Assembly (NCBI GenBank): GCA_003599195.1
Contig: QZIZ01000019.1
Span: 1-64,000 of the forward strand
Source: Deltaproteobacteria bacterium
Lineage (GTDB): Bacteria > Desulfobacterota > Desulfobaccia > Desulfobaccales > 0-14-0-80-60-11
Length of the DNA stretch: 64,000 bases
Direction of reading: 5' to 3'
This document shows, one piece after another, positions 27,747 to 37,460 of the stretch (position 1 is the first letter of the stretch; each line of letters opens with the position of its first letter). The position numbers and the translations under genes are program-made. The notes under the pieces are model-generated. The model had not been told where the DNA came from. It ran no database searches and saw nothing but the letters and a program-made list of their open reading frames with translations.

Positions 27747-28460
27747 ATGCTTTCCCAAGACTGGCCCCAAACTTATCAAGAAGCGGTGGCTCTTCAGGAA
27801 ACCCTGCGCGGACAAGTCCGCCTCATCCCCCTGCCCCGCGCCCCCCGGTTCGTGGCCGGCGCGGACGCCATTGCTGACCGGGCGGACCGCCGCATCTTCG
27901 GGGGCATCGCGGTTTATTCTTATCCGGAGCTGGAGTTGGTGGAAGAGGCGGGCGCGGCCGGGGTCTGCCCTTTCCCTTACCGCACGGGGCTTTTAAGCTT
28001 CCGGGAGGTCCCCATCCTGGCAGCGGCCTTTGAAAAACTTAAGCAGCGTCCGGACGTGATCCTGGTGGACGGCCAGGGCATCGCCCACCCCCGGGGTTTG
28101 GGATTGGCCACGCATCTGGGTTTGGCGCTGGAGGTCCCCACCATCGGCGTGGCCAAAAGCCGCCTGGTGGGTGCAGGCGAGGAGCCGGGAACGGAAAGGG
28201 GCGCGGCCAGCCCCCTGATTTGGCAAGGCCAGGCGGTGGGACTGATCCTGCGGACGCAAACCGGGAAAAAGCCCTTCTATCTCTCCCCCGGGCACCTGAT
28301 TACCTTGGCGGAAAGCCGGGAGATAGTGATGGGCTGTGTCCAGAGATACCGCAGCCCGGCGCCGCTGCGGCAGGCGGACGGCTTGAGCCGCCGCCTCAGG
28401 TCAGCAGAGTCGGACCCGGAAGAGACCCGGCGCGCAACGACGCCGGATAAGTGGAATTAA
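27747..28460 (+). CDS. nfi: Endonuclease V (deoxyribonuclease V)
   Basis: FVAGADAI...YRTGLLSFREVPILAAAFEKLKQRPDVILVDGQGIAHPRGLGLATHLGLALEVPTIGVAKSRLVG. Confidence 0.93.
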   Translation: MLSQDWPQTYQEAVALQETLRGQVRLIPLPRAPRFVAGADAIADRADRRIFGGIAVYSYPELELVEEAGAAGVCPFPYRTGLLSFREVPILAAAFEKLKQRPDVILVDGQGIAHPRGLGLATHLGLALEVPTIGVAKSRLVGAGEEPGTERGAASPLIWQGQAVGLILRTQTGKKPFYLSPGHLITLAESREIVMGCVQRYRSPAPLRQADGLSRRLRSAESDPEETRRATTPDKWN

Positions 28461-28611
28461 AAAGCCGCTCCCGGTACTGCGGGCAGATTGGACTAGAACA
28501 ATTGCGGCAATGCTCTTTTCCCGAATCCCACTCCCGCCACAGGCATTGGCGGCAGGCCCCCGTGATGTTGCTCTTTAAGCAGATGATCCCCACATCCCCA
28601 AAGTCAACCAT
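28396..28611 (-). CDS. Possible small Cys-rich protein
   Basis: MVDFGDVGIICLKSNITGACRQCLWREWDSGKEHCRNCSSPICPQYRERLF; overlaps the nfi 3' end. Confidence 0.35.
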   Translation of the reverse strand: MVDFGDVGIICLKSNITGACRQCLWREWDSGKEHCRNCSSPICPQYRERLFNSTYPASLRAGSLPGPTLLT

Positions 28612-28699
28612 TGTTGTTGTACCTAGAAGAAATAATGTCTATGATTAAATAACGGCTATACCACCAATAAACTAAAATCAATTTTCTGTCAATTTATTT

Positions 28700-29158
28700 T
28701 CAGAAAAAATCTGTTTTCTGGAAGACCAGGGGCCTGGCCTCGGGTCGCAGAATTTTGGCCTCCACCACTTCCCCCACGAATAGCGTGTGATCCCCAGCGG
28801 CATGGGTGGATACAAGTTTCATATCCAGATAGGCGTAAGCCTGCCGTAAGATCGGGGCTCCGGTGGCGGCGGTGATCCATTCCAATCCCGCCAATTTATC
28901 CACTTTGCGGCCGCTTTTGTATCCGAACCGTTTCCCCAAGTCCACCTGTTCCGATGTCAAAACATTGACAGCAAAGATACCGCTTTCTTTGACGAGGTCG
29001 TGGGTATATCGGGGCGGGGCGATGGAAACTGTGACCAGGAGGGGGTGCAAAGACACCTGGGAGACCCAGGCCGCAGTCATGCCGTTGACTTTTTCCCCCA
29101 CTCGGGTGGTGACCACGTAGACCCCGTGCACCAGGGCGGCAAAGGCTACGTCCTGCAT
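28700..29158 (-). CDS. Flavin reductase family protein (second copy)
   Basis: LVHGVYVVTTRVGEKVNGMTAAWVSQVSLHPLLVTVSIAPPRYTHDLVKESGIFAVNVL. Confidence 0.88.
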   Translation of the reverse strand: MQDVAFAALVHGVYVVTTRVGEKVNGMTAAWVSQVSLHPLLVTVSIAPPRYTHDLVKESGIFAVNVLTSEQVDLGKRFGYKSGRKVDKLAGLEWITAATGAPILRQAYAYLDMKLVSTHAAGDHTLFVGEVVEAKILRPEARPLVFQKTDFF

Positions 29159-29226
29159 ACACCCTCCAAAGAACGGTTTACGGTCTCCGGTTTTCGATAA
29201 AAAAGCCGGAAAGCAGCATGGTTGGG

Positions 29227-29421
29227 TTAACCGGACCGGCCCTCTTGAACATCATTCTCCGGGGGGTAACCGGGGTCGTCCGAGACCTCCAGCCATTCAT
29301 CGCATACCCAGAACTGTCCGGCGCCCCGGTCGATGCGGGTGCAGGTGCCCTTGTGCTTGTCGGACCAGAAGCGGCAGGTGCGGCAGACCTTCATGGCAGA
29401 TTTCTTTTTTTTCGGATTCAT
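29227..29421 (-). CDS. Small Cys-containing hypothetical protein
   Basis: KVCRTCRFWSDKHKGTCTRIDRGAGQFWVCDEWLEV, four cysteines. Confidence 0.5.
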   Translation of the reverse strand: MNPKKKKSAMKVCRTCRFWSDKHKGTCTRIDRGAGQFWVCDEWLEVSDDPGYPPENDVQEGRSG

Positions 29422-29529
29422 GGAAAGGTAAAGTTTCGGGAGTGATAGTCCCCGCCCGCTTAAGGGCAGGGTGTGCCGGGAGGAGGCGCATAACCCGCCC
29501 CGGCTTGAGTTATCGTAGATTTATCCGCG

Positions 29530-30546
29530 TCAAAGGTCAAGGCGGAAATGGTCGAACCCTTCTCCGGCGATCTCTTTCTCCCCTTCCGGGGTGGCCAGCC
29601 AAACCCCGGTCCCGGGGATAATTTCTCCTAAAGAGAGAGGCCGCGGCAATCCGGCCCGGTCAAAGGCCTGGAAAAGGGCCCCGGTCTTCTCAGGTGGCGA
29701 GGTAAAGAGCAACTGATAATCTTCCCCTCCTTTCAGGGCTAGATCCAGGGGGTCCAGACCCAGCAAAGGGGCCGCAGCCCGCACCCGGGGCGAGACCGGC
29801 GCGCCCGCGGCCGGAATTTTCGCCCCCACGCCGCTGGCCCGGCAGACATGGCCCAGGTCCGTGGCCACGCCGTCGGAAAGATCAATGAGTGCGCTAGCCA
29901 ATTTTTCCCCGGCCAGAATCCGGCCCGCCCGGAGTTGGGGCCGAGGGGCCAGGTGGCCTTGGGCCAGGGCCTCTTTAAGCTGCGGCTCCAGGGTCACACC
30001 CCGCTTTAGCATCTCCAGGCCTGCGGCCGCTTCTCCCAAAGGGCCGGTGACGTAGACGCGGTCTCCAACCTGCGCCCCCCGGCGTCGGAGCATTTCCATC
30101 TTGGGGACCCGGCCCAAAAGGGAAATAGTTACCATGACGCCTTTGGGGGAAGCCACGGTATCGCCGCCGATCACGGCCACCCCGTATTCCCCGGCGGTCC
30201 GGGCCAACCCTTCTCCCAGGGCCAGGGCCCCCGCAGGGTCTTGGCCCTTGGGCCACCCCAGGGAGAGCAGGGCATAAAGGGGCTCTCCCCCCATGGCCGC
30301 GATATCGCTCAGGTTTACCGCCAGGGCCTTGTAACCCAACTGGGATAAAGAGAAATAAGCCAGATCGAAATGCACCCCCTCCAACAGGGTGTCCACGGTC
30401 CACAGGAGGTAGTCGGGTCCGGCCACGGCCAGGGCCGCGCAGTCGTCCCCGATCCCTACGGCCACTGCCGCCGGAGGCGGCCCGAAGATGCGGCTTAAGG
30501 CATTGATGAGCGCCGGTTCCCCGGTTAAAGGCTTTTCGGGGGGCAT
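29530..30546 (-). CDS. thiL: Thiamine-monophosphate kinase
   Basis: VGIGDDCAAL; TVDTLLEGVHFDLAYFSLSQLGYKALAVNLSDIAAMGGEP; GGDTVASPKGVMVTISLLG. Confidence 0.93.
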   Translation of the reverse strand: MPPEKPLTGEPALINALSRIFGPPPAAVAVGIGDDCAALAVAGPDYLLWTVDTLLEGVHFDLAYFSLSQLGYKALAVNLSDIAAMGGEPLYALLSLGWPKGQDPAGALALGEGLARTAGEYGVAVIGGDTVASPKGVMVTISLLGRVPKMEMLRRRGAQVGDRVYVTGPLGEAAAGLEMLKRGVTLEPQLKEALAQGHLAPRPQLRAGRILAGEKLASALIDLSDGVATDLGHVCRASGVGAKIPAAGAPVSPRVRAAAPLLGLDPLDLALKGGEDYQLLFTSPPEKTGALFQAFDRAGLPRPLSLGEIIPGTGVWLATPEGEKEIAGEGFDHFRLDL

Positions 30547-30780
30547 GGTGATTCCTTTTGGAATAAAGATTGCAATAGATTATGTCAGCATCTTCAGGGC
30601 CGCAAGCATTTTTTGGATACAAGTTTTATTAAAGAAAAATAGGCACTTCTGCCTATTGTATTTTATTTATTACGATCCATAATTTAGTCAAAGGAAACGA
30701 TCCCCGCTTTTTCCATCAGGCCGGGGCAGTCAAGCCGGAAACCCGTTTTATTAACCAGAGTTTTTTTGGGAGGAACAGTC

Positions 30781-30885
30781 ATGGCCATGATCGCTTTTTA
30801 CGCCGGGCTCTTGATTGGCGGAGTCGCAGGAATGGTGGTTCTTTCCCTGTTATCCATGATCCGTCCCCAAGATCGGGCCCAGTAA
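30781..30885 (+). CDS. 34-aa single-pass membrane peptide (DUF3789-like)
   Basis: MAMIAFYAGLLIGGVAGMVVLSLLSMIRPQDRAQ with an upstream GGGAGGA RBS. Confidence 0.5.
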   Translation: MAMIAFYAGLLIGGVAGMVVLSLLSMIRPQDRAQ

Positions 30886-30960
30886 GGGGAACTCAAGCCA
30901 CCTCAGCCCCTGGGGAAAATTTGGCAGGTAAGAGGAAAATAGTTCCCCTCCAGACGATTC

Positions 30961-31617
30961 TTAAGCAAAACCCGGCAAGATCTCCAGCAGGTCCCGATGA
31001 TCCTGGAGATGGTATTGGGCTTCCAGCCCCGGGTTTTTGTAGGCTGCAAAAATAACTCCCGCTTGCCTGGAGACCAATAGGTCCACCGGCGCATCCCCGA
31101 TGTACACGGCTTCCTCCGGCTCCACCCGGAAATGCTTCAGGATTTTCAGCAGGCATTCCGGGTGGGGCTTCGGTTGGGCCACGTCATAACTGCTCACCGT
31201 CAGGTCGAAGAGATCTTCCAGCCCCAATTCCTTCAGCACCATGGGCAGGCTTTTGCCCCGGTTGGTGGCGATGGCGGTATGGTATTTAGGGCGCAAGGCC
31301 GCCAGGACCTCCCTGATGTGGGGCTCCAATCTGAGCAAGGACAAAAAGGGCCGGTTGTCTATGTTTAATTGATAGTCCTGGGCCGCCGCCACCCGGGGAG
31401 TGCCCTGGAAGAGAAAATCCACGGCTTCCCTGGCGGTGCAGGACTGGACAAAGTCCAGTTGGCGGGGGGTGATGGGGCCCAGCCCGAATTTTTCCAGGAG
31501 GTGATTGTAAAACGCGGCATTGGCCCGGCGGGAATCGATCAAAACCCCGTCGCAATCGTAGATGACCACCTTGACGGCCGCCAGGCCGGCGCCAGTCCGG
31601 GGGGCGGAACTAACCAC
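30961..31617 (-). CDS. HAD-family hydrolase (phosphoglycolate phosphatase-like)
   Basis: VVIYDCDGVLIDS; AIATNRG; PKPHPECLLKIL; AVYIGDAPVDLLVSRQAGV. Confidence 0.88.
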   Translation of the reverse strand: MVSSAPRTGAGLAAVKVVIYDCDGVLIDSRRANAAFYNHLLEKFGLGPITPRQLDFVQSCTAREAVDFLFQGTPRVAAAQDYQLNIDNRPFLSLLRLEPHIREVLAALRPKYHTAIATNRGKSLPMVLKELGLEDLFDLTVSSYDVAQPKPHPECLLKILKHFRVEPEEAVYIGDAPVDLLVSRQAGVIFAAYKNPGLEAQYHLQDHRDLLEILPGFA

Positions 31618-31671
31618 GAAGCGGCAGGCCTGCCCGGGCCTCTAGGGGCGAAATAGAGGAAAGCAAGGCGC

Positions 31672-32268
31672 TCAGGCCGCCGGCCCTCCCTCCGGGAGGC
31701 TGTTCTTCGGAGGCTGCTCCGGAGGTTTGGGGGCTTCCGCCTTTTTCGCCAAAGTGGCGCCGCAGCCGGGACAGAAGAGCAAATCGGCGTCCAGTTTCCG
31801 GGAGCACTGGGGGCAGGTGATCAGCTTAGGGGGCGGAACCGGTTCCCGGGAACGGTAATGGCTCACCCCCGCCACCCGCTGGTGGCCGCAGGCGGGGCAG
31901 AAGAGATGGTCGGGATCCAGATCCCGGTCGCATTGAGGGCAGACATACCAGATCGGCTCTTCATGATCCTCCAACGGCATCTCTTCTTCGTGGCGCTGGC
32001 CGCAATGGGGGCAAAAGGTGAACCTCTGCTCCATGGTGCGGGAGCAATGGGGGCAGGTGAATAACTCGGGCAGCGGCGGAGGCGTCAGCGCCGTCAACGG
32101 GGGATTCAGGGCCTTTTGGTACTGCTGGGTAAAATCGGTGCTGGCCTGGCGTAGCTTGGCCGTCCACTGGGCGATTTTTTGGGCTATCTCCGGCAGTTTC
32201 TCCGGCCCGAAGAGGATCAGGGCCAGGACCAGAAGGAGAATCAGTTGCTCAAAAGAAATGCCGATCAC
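31672..32268 (-). CDS. TatA/B-type twin-arginine translocase subunit fused to multiple zinc ribbons
   Basis: MIGISFEQLILLLVLALILFGPEKLPEIAQKI (TatB-like) followed by three CPHC/CPQC...C-x-x-CG ribbons. Confidence 0.8.
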   Translation of the reverse strand: MIGISFEQLILLLVLALILFGPEKLPEIAQKIAQWTAKLRQASTDFTQQYQKALNPPLTALTPPPLPELFTCPHCSRTMEQRFTFCPHCGQRHEEEMPLEDHEEPIWYVCPQCDRDLDPDHLFCPACGHQRVAGVSHYRSREPVPPPKLITCPQCSRKLDADLLFCPGCGATLAKKAEAPKPPEQPPKNSLPEGGPAA

Positions 32269-32284
32269 ACGCCACCCGCAGCAA

Positions 32285-32563
32285 TCAGGCTTTTAAGCTC
32301 TGGCCGCAATGGGGACAGAAGGCAATATCCGGGGCGACTTCTTTACTGCACTTGGGGCAGGGTTTGGTCTGGGCGGCAGCGGTCGCGGCAGGAGAGGCTT
32401 TGGCTTCTTCCTTGGGCAGGACCTCGGGTTCATCATGGGCCTTCTTAAAGCTGCGGATGGCCTTGCCGATGCTGTCTCCCAACTCCGGCAACCGCCGGGG
32501 GCCGAAGAGCAGCAAAACGATGACCAGGATGATGATGATGGTTCCCAGATTGTAACCGAACAT
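32285..32563 (-). CDS. tatA: TatA-family translocase subunit with C-terminal zinc ribbon
   Basis: LGTIIIILVIVLLLFGPRRLPELGDSIGKAIRSFKKA (TatA) then CPKCSKEVAPDIAFCPHCGQ. Confidence 0.87.
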   Translation of the reverse strand: MFGYNLGTIIIILVIVLLLFGPRRLPELGDSIGKAIRSFKKAHDEPEVLPKEEAKASPAATAAAQTKPCPKCSKEVAPDIAFCPHCGQSLKA

Positions 32564-32623
32564 GGTATGCCTCTTGTATTTTTGTTAAAATATAACAATA
32601 TTTACCCAAAAAACAAGGGGCGG

Positions 32624-32711
32624 TTCAGTGATTCAGTTATCAGTAATCAGTGATCAGTGATCAGTGGTTTCTTTGACCACTGATTACTGATTACTGATCA
32701 CTGATTACTGG
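32624..32711. repeat. Inverted repeat built of cagtaatcagtgatcagtg phrases
   Basis: Left arm cagttatcagtaatcagtgatcagtgatcagtggtt; right arm gaccactgattactgattactgatcactgattactgg. Confidence 0.85.
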
Positions 32712-32736
32712 TCTCTGCTAATGGCCACCGACCAAT

Positions 32737-34086
32737 ATGAATAAAACTTCTTCCCTCTTCGCGCCTCCCCAACCTCTGGCAGCCCGCATGCGGCCCAAGG
32801 TATTGGACGAATTCGCGGGCCAGCAGCACCTGGTGGGGAAAGGAAGGCTGTTGTGGCGGGCGTTGCAGGCCCGGCGGCTTTTTTCCTCTATGATCTTCTG
32901 GGGTCCCCCGGGCTCCGGGAAGACCACCCTGGCCCGGGTCATCGCCCGGGTCCTGGACTGCCAGTTTGCCAGCCTGAGCGCGGTCATGTCCGGGGTGGCG
33001 GATTTGCGCAAAGTGGTGGATGAGGCCCGGACCTGGCAGGCCCGGGGCCGCCGCACCGTGGTCCTCATCGACGAAATCCACCGCTTCAACAAGGCCCAGC
33101 AGGACGCGCTCCTGCCCCACGTGGAGGAGGGGCTACTGACCCTCATCGGCGCCACCACCGAAAATCCCTATTTTGAGATCATCGGCCCCTTGTTGTCCCG
33201 GGCCCGGATTTTTATCTTCGAACCCCTTGCCGAGGAAGAAATCCTGGTGATCTTACGCCGGGCCCTGGTGGACCGGGATCAGGGACTGGGGGGCATGCCT
33301 TTGGAGGTGACTGAAGAAGCACTGGGGCATTTTGCCCGGATGTCCGCGGGCGACGCCCGCCGGGCCTTGACCGCCCTGGAGTTGGCGGCCTTGAGCACCG
33401 CGGCGGATGAGAAGGGAATCATCCGCGTGGACCTGGCCGCGGCCAGGGAGTGCATGCCCCGGCGGGACCTCCTCTATGACAAGGAGGGCGACGCCCACTA
33501 CGACACCGTGAGCGCCTTCATCAAGAGCGTGCGCGGTTCCGACCCGAACGCGGCCCTCTACTGGCTGGCCCGGATGCTGGAGGCCGGCGAAGACCCCCGG
33601 TTCATCATGCGCCGCCTCCTGATCCTGGCCTCGGAGGACATCGGCCTGGCCGACCCCCAGGCCCTGGTCCAGGTGGCTGCGGCCTCCCAGGCCCTTACCT
33701 GGGTGGGCCTGCCGGAGGGCCAATACCATCTGGCCCAGGCCACCCTTTACCTGGCCTTAGCTCCCAAAAGCAATTCCACCATGGCCTACTTCCGAGCCCA
33801 GGCGCAGCTTAAGGAAAAAGGGGCCACCAAGGTGCCCGCGCCTTTTCAGGACGCCCACCGGGACCGGAAGGGTCTGGGACACGGGCAGGGCTACCTTTAC
33901 CCCCATGATTACCCCGGCCATTTCGTGGAGCAGGATTATCTGCCGGAGGAATTGGCCGGGGCCCGCTTCTATGAGCCGGGCACAGAGGGCGCGGAGCCGG
34001 AGTTGGCGGCCCGCTGGCGGGCCTTTAGGGAAAAAGGCGGCAATCCCGGCAGCGGCGGTGAAAACCCGGGGGACGAATCTATTTGA
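32737..34086 (+). CDS. rarA: Replication-associated recombination protein A (RarA/MgsA AAA ATPase)
   Basis: PLAARMRPKVLDEFAGQQHLVGKGRLL; GPPGSGKTTLARVIA; HRFNKAQQDALLPHVEEG. Confidence 0.93.
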   Translation: MNKTSSLFAPPQPLAARMRPKVLDEFAGQQHLVGKGRLLWRALQARRLFSSMIFWGPPGSGKTTLARVIARVLDCQFASLSAVMSGVADLRKVVDEARTWQARGRRTVVLIDEIHRFNKAQQDALLPHVEEGLLTLIGATTENPYFEIIGPLLSRARIFIFEPLAEEEILVILRRALVDRDQGLGGMPLEVTEEALGHFARMSAGDARRALTALELAALSTAADEKGIIRVDLAAARECMPRRDLLYDKEGDAHYDTVSAFIKSVRGSDPNAALYWLARMLEAGEDPRFIMRRLLILASEDIGLADPQALVQVAAASQALTWVGLPEGQYHLAQATLYLALAPKSNSTMAYFRAQAQLKEKGATKVPAPFQDAHRDRKGLGHGQGYLYPHDYPGHFVEQDYLPEELAGARFYEPGTEGAEPELAARWRAFREKGGNPGSGGENPGDESI

Positions 34087-34274
34087 TACTAATTTCCTGG
34101 GAAATATGGTATAAAGAAGAGAGTTAAGGGGCGGCGGCCCCAGGCCACCTGCGCTTTTCCATCCGCCCCAAAAATGCGGGGCAATGCCTCCCGGTCCCTG
34201 GACAAATGCTTCTGAAAGACTTATACTTTTAATGATAAAAGGGGGAGTACCGCTTCATGGAGGAGGTAAAAGCC

Positions 34275-34634
34275 ATGTCGAGGATACTCTTTGCAGACAG
34301 TGAGCCTCATATCCGGCGGCTCTTCCTGGAGGAGCTCCGGGAGGAGGGCTATGAGGTGGTGGTGGCCGGCAACGGCGCCGGCGTGGTGCGCCTGATGGAA
34401 GCGTTCGAGCCGGACGTGGTCATCATGGAAGTCTTGCTGCCGGATATGTCCGGCGTGGAGACCGGGCGTATCGTCAAGGGTACCCGGAAGGATACCCGGG
34501 TGATCTTCCATTCCCACTGCATCCCGCCCCTGGACCTTGATTCTTTGGGCGCGGATGCGTTTGTGGTCAAGTCCCACGACCTTGGCCGTTTAAAGGAGGC
34601 CGTGCGCCGCCTCTTACCTTCCCAGGCCGCTTAG
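34275..34634 (+). CDS. Response regulator receiver domain protein
   Basis: MSRILFADSEPHIRRLFLEELREEGYEVVVAGNGAGVVRLMEAFEPDVVIMEVLLPDMSG. Confidence 0.82.
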   Translation: MSRILFADSEPHIRRLFLEELREEGYEVVVAGNGAGVVRLMEAFEPDVVIMEVLLPDMSGVETGRIVKGTRKDTRVIFHSHCIPPLDLDSLGADAFVVKSHDLGRLKEAVRRLLPSQAA

Positions 34635-34664
34635 GGCGGCAGGCGCATTGCGGAGGAACCGGTC

Positions 34665-34964
34665 ATGGCCATCATGGAAATCAGCGTCACTCCCCTGGGA
34701 TTAGGCCACCCGAGTGTGGGCGATTATATCGCCGAAGTGGTGAAATATCTGCGCCAGAAAAATATCACCCACCAACTCACCGACATGGGCACCCTGGTCC
34801 ACGGAGAGGCCTCCCGCCTCCTCGAGGTGGCCCAGGCCCTGCATGAGCTGCCTTTCGCCAAGGGAGTGAAGCGGGTGGTCACCCACATTACCATCGATGA
34901 CCGCCGTGATAAGGAGGTTCGCCTGGGCGACAAAACCACCTCGGTTCAGGCCCGTCTCGCCTAA
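34665..34964 (+). CDS. MTH1187/YkoF-like thiamine-binding family protein
   Basis: MEISVTPLGLGHPSVGDYIAEVVKYLRQKNITHQLTDMGTLVHG. Confidence 0.85.
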   Translation: MAIMEISVTPLGLGHPSVGDYIAEVVKYLRQKNITHQLTDMGTLVHGEASRLLEVAQALHELPFAKGVKRVVTHITIDDRRDKEVRLGDKTTSVQARLA

Positions 34965-34970
34965 AAAGTT

Positions 34971-36122
34971 ATGGCCAATACCAGTCGCGATTACTACTCC
35001 ATCCTGGGGGTGTCCCGGGATGCCACGCCCGAAGAAATCAAGAAGTCATACCGCCAGGTGGCCATGCAGTACCACCCGGATCGCAATCCCGGTGACAAGG
35101 GAGCGGAAGAGCGGTTCAAGGAGGCCGCGGAGGCCTACGAGGTCCTCCATGACCCCGAAAAGCGCCGCCTCTACGACCGCTACGGCCATGAGGGAGTCTC
35201 CTCCACCGGTTTCACCGGGTTCCGGGATTTTTCCGATATTTTTCATGCCTTCAGCGATATCTTCGGGGATGTCTTCGGTTTCGGGGGGCCTGCAGGACCG
35301 CAGCCCCAGGCGGGCAACGATCTCCGTTATGATCTCTCACTGGATTTCATGGACGCGGCCCTGGGCACGGAAGTGACCCTGGAAGTGCCCCGGGTGGCCA
35401 ACTGCCGCACCTGCGGCGGCAACGGCGCCAAACCCGGAACCAGAAAGATTCCCTGCACCCAGTGCGGCGGCCGGGGGGTAATCTCCCGGACGCACGGCAT
35501 CTTTCAGATCACCACCACCTGCCCCCGCTGCCAGGGGTTAAAAGAGTTCATCTCCGAACCCTGCCCCGCGTGCCGGGGTGAAGGCCGGGTCCGGGAAAAG
35601 AAGAAGCTTAAGGTAAAAATCCCCCCGGGCATGGACAGCGGCACTCATCTGGTCATGTCCAGCGAAGGCAACGACGGCGTCTTCGGAGGGCCCCCGGGGG
35701 ATCTTTATATCATCCTCCAGGTGAAACCCCATGAACGCTTCCGGCGGGACGGCTATGATTTGCATCTCCAGGTGCCCGTCTCCTTTCCCCAGGCGGCCTT
35801 GGGCGCCCGGATCACCATTCCGCTGCTCTCCGCCTCCCGGGAGATTGTCATCCCTCCCGGGACTCAACCCGGGGAGATTATCCGCCTGAAGGGGGAAGGG
35901 GTCCCTTATCCCAAAGGCTCCCGCCGGGGTGATCTGCTGGTGGAAGTGCGGGTGGCCGTCCCCCGGCAATTGACGCCCAAGCAACAAGAGTTCTTGCAGG
36001 AGTGGCTCAAGGAGGAGGGGGGGGAGCAGGCCGCGGCCGGGGTCAAATCCCAGGCGGCAGCCAACCCCGGAGAAGAAAGTTTTCTCAAAAAAATTTGGCA
36101 TACCTGGATAAATCCCAAATAG
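34971..36122 (+). CDS. dnaJ: Chaperone DnaJ
   Basis: J domain (YYSILGVSRDATPEEIKKSYRQVAMQYHPDRNPGDKGAEERFKE) plus four CxxCxGxG-type motifs. Confidence 0.93.
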   Translation: MANTSRDYYSILGVSRDATPEEIKKSYRQVAMQYHPDRNPGDKGAEERFKEAAEAYEVLHDPEKRRLYDRYGHEGVSSTGFTGFRDFSDIFHAFSDIFGDVFGFGGPAGPQPQAGNDLRYDLSLDFMDAALGTEVTLEVPRVANCRTCGGNGAKPGTRKIPCTQCGGRGVISRTHGIFQITTTCPRCQGLKEFISEPCPACRGEGRVREKKKLKVKIPPGMDSGTHLVMSSEGNDGVFGGPPGDLYIILQVKPHERFRRDGYDLHLQVPVSFPQAALGARITIPLLSASREIVIPPGTQPGEIIRLKGEGVPYPKGSRRGDLLVEVRVAVPRQLTPKQQEFLQEWLKEEGGEQAAAGVKSQAAANPGEESFLKKIWHTWINPK

Positions 36123-36263
36123 AGACCGGGAGAAACGCCAGGAAAACCTGTTAATGACCCCCCTTTTCCGGGGGGATATCCGCCTGCAACCGCCCACCGG
36201 GACGGCAGCTTTTCCGGGAGCCCTCCCCGGGCGGCCGCCCCTGCCGGCACCTGAAAAACCACC

Positions 36264-37271
36264 ATGATCAAGCGCGCCCTGTTCTTCGGGGGTTATTTTT
36301 TATTCTGTCTCGCCTGTTTTCTCCTGGCCTTCGAATTTATTTACCGCTATCAGCTCATCGATTTCTTCCAGCCGGAACTGCGGGCCAACAACTCCCCCGG
36401 GGATTTGCGGGGCTCAAACCGCATAACTCTCCTGACCATGGGAGATTCCTTCTCCGCCGGGGATAATACCTGGGTGACCTATCTCAGGGAACAGTTACCC
36501 GACTTCAGGATTATCAATGCCGCGGTGTCGGCCACCGGGGTCTTCGAAGCCCAGTACATGGCCCCCCGGCGGTTTCGGGAATTCCGGCCCCAGGTGTTCA
36601 TTTACCAGGTCTACGTGGGCAACGACATCCAGGATATCCGCCGGCCCCTGAATTGGCGGACCATGACACCGGTCCGCTATCTTTACGGCTTTGCCTGCAG
36701 CTACCTGGGTTTGCGTTCCCTGACCTTCGCCAATTACCGGCTAGCCCAATTAGTCAGAAGACCGGGGTACGAGAGGGTGCTGCCTCAGGATGAGCCTTTT
36801 TCCCCGGTCACCTATCCCTATAGCGTCATCGTATATACCCGGGCCGAGCCCGGCAATCTGGAAGATACGATCCTGGCCCGGGGCGCACGGGGCCGGGACG
36901 TGGACACCCTGATTAAAGGCATAAAAACGCTGACGGGCTATGCCCCCCCGGAGTGCCGCAAATACGTGGTGGTGATCCCCGACGCCGCCCAGGTGAGCGA
37001 TTTCTATTTGGACCATATGAAGCAATTGGGAGTCCGGGTGAGCCAACCCCAAAAATTCCAGCAGGATGATTATCCCATGCTCCATCGGTTGCAGGAGGGT
37101 TTACGGGACCGGGAAATCATAGTTTTGAACCCCTTGCCCCTGTTCAAGGGGCACGAACGGCAAGGCCGGAGACTTTATTACTCCAATGATTCCCACCTGA
37201 AGCCCATGGGCCAGGAAATCCTGGGTGAATTCATCCTGGATCGGCTCACCGCCGACGGCCTCGCTTCTTAA
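36264..37271 (+). CDS. SGNH/GDSL-type hydrolase-like membrane-anchored protein
   Basis: N-terminal TM; MGDSFSAGDNTWVTYLREQL...NAAVSATG; C-terminal NDSHLKPMGQEIL. Confidence 0.65.
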   Translation: MIKRALFFGGYFLFCLACFLLAFEFIYRYQLIDFFQPELRANNSPGDLRGSNRITLLTMGDSFSAGDNTWVTYLREQLPDFRIINAAVSATGVFEAQYMAPRRFREFRPQVFIYQVYVGNDIQDIRRPLNWRTMTPVRYLYGFACSYLGLRSLTFANYRLAQLVRRPGYERVLPQDEPFSPVTYPYSVIVYTRAEPGNLEDTILARGARGRDVDTLIKGIKTLTGYAPPECRKYVVVIPDAAQVSDFYLDHMKQLGVRVSQPQKFQQDDYPMLHRLQEGLRDREIIVLNPLPLFKGHERQGRRLYYSNDSHLKPMGQEILGEFILDRLTADGLAS

Positions 37272-37460
37272 AACCGTTTGCCGTTTTCTGTTTTCCGTTT
37301 TCTGTTAATAAATCATTAGATTACCAATAAGTTGCCTTGCAATTCGTTTTCAATCGAGAGGAAAATTGGTATAAGAGGGCTATGGAATGTTTAGAAAAAT
37401 AGATAGGATTGAACCTTGAAAATCTTGGACCCGTAAATTTATGCCATAGTTGAATTCGCC

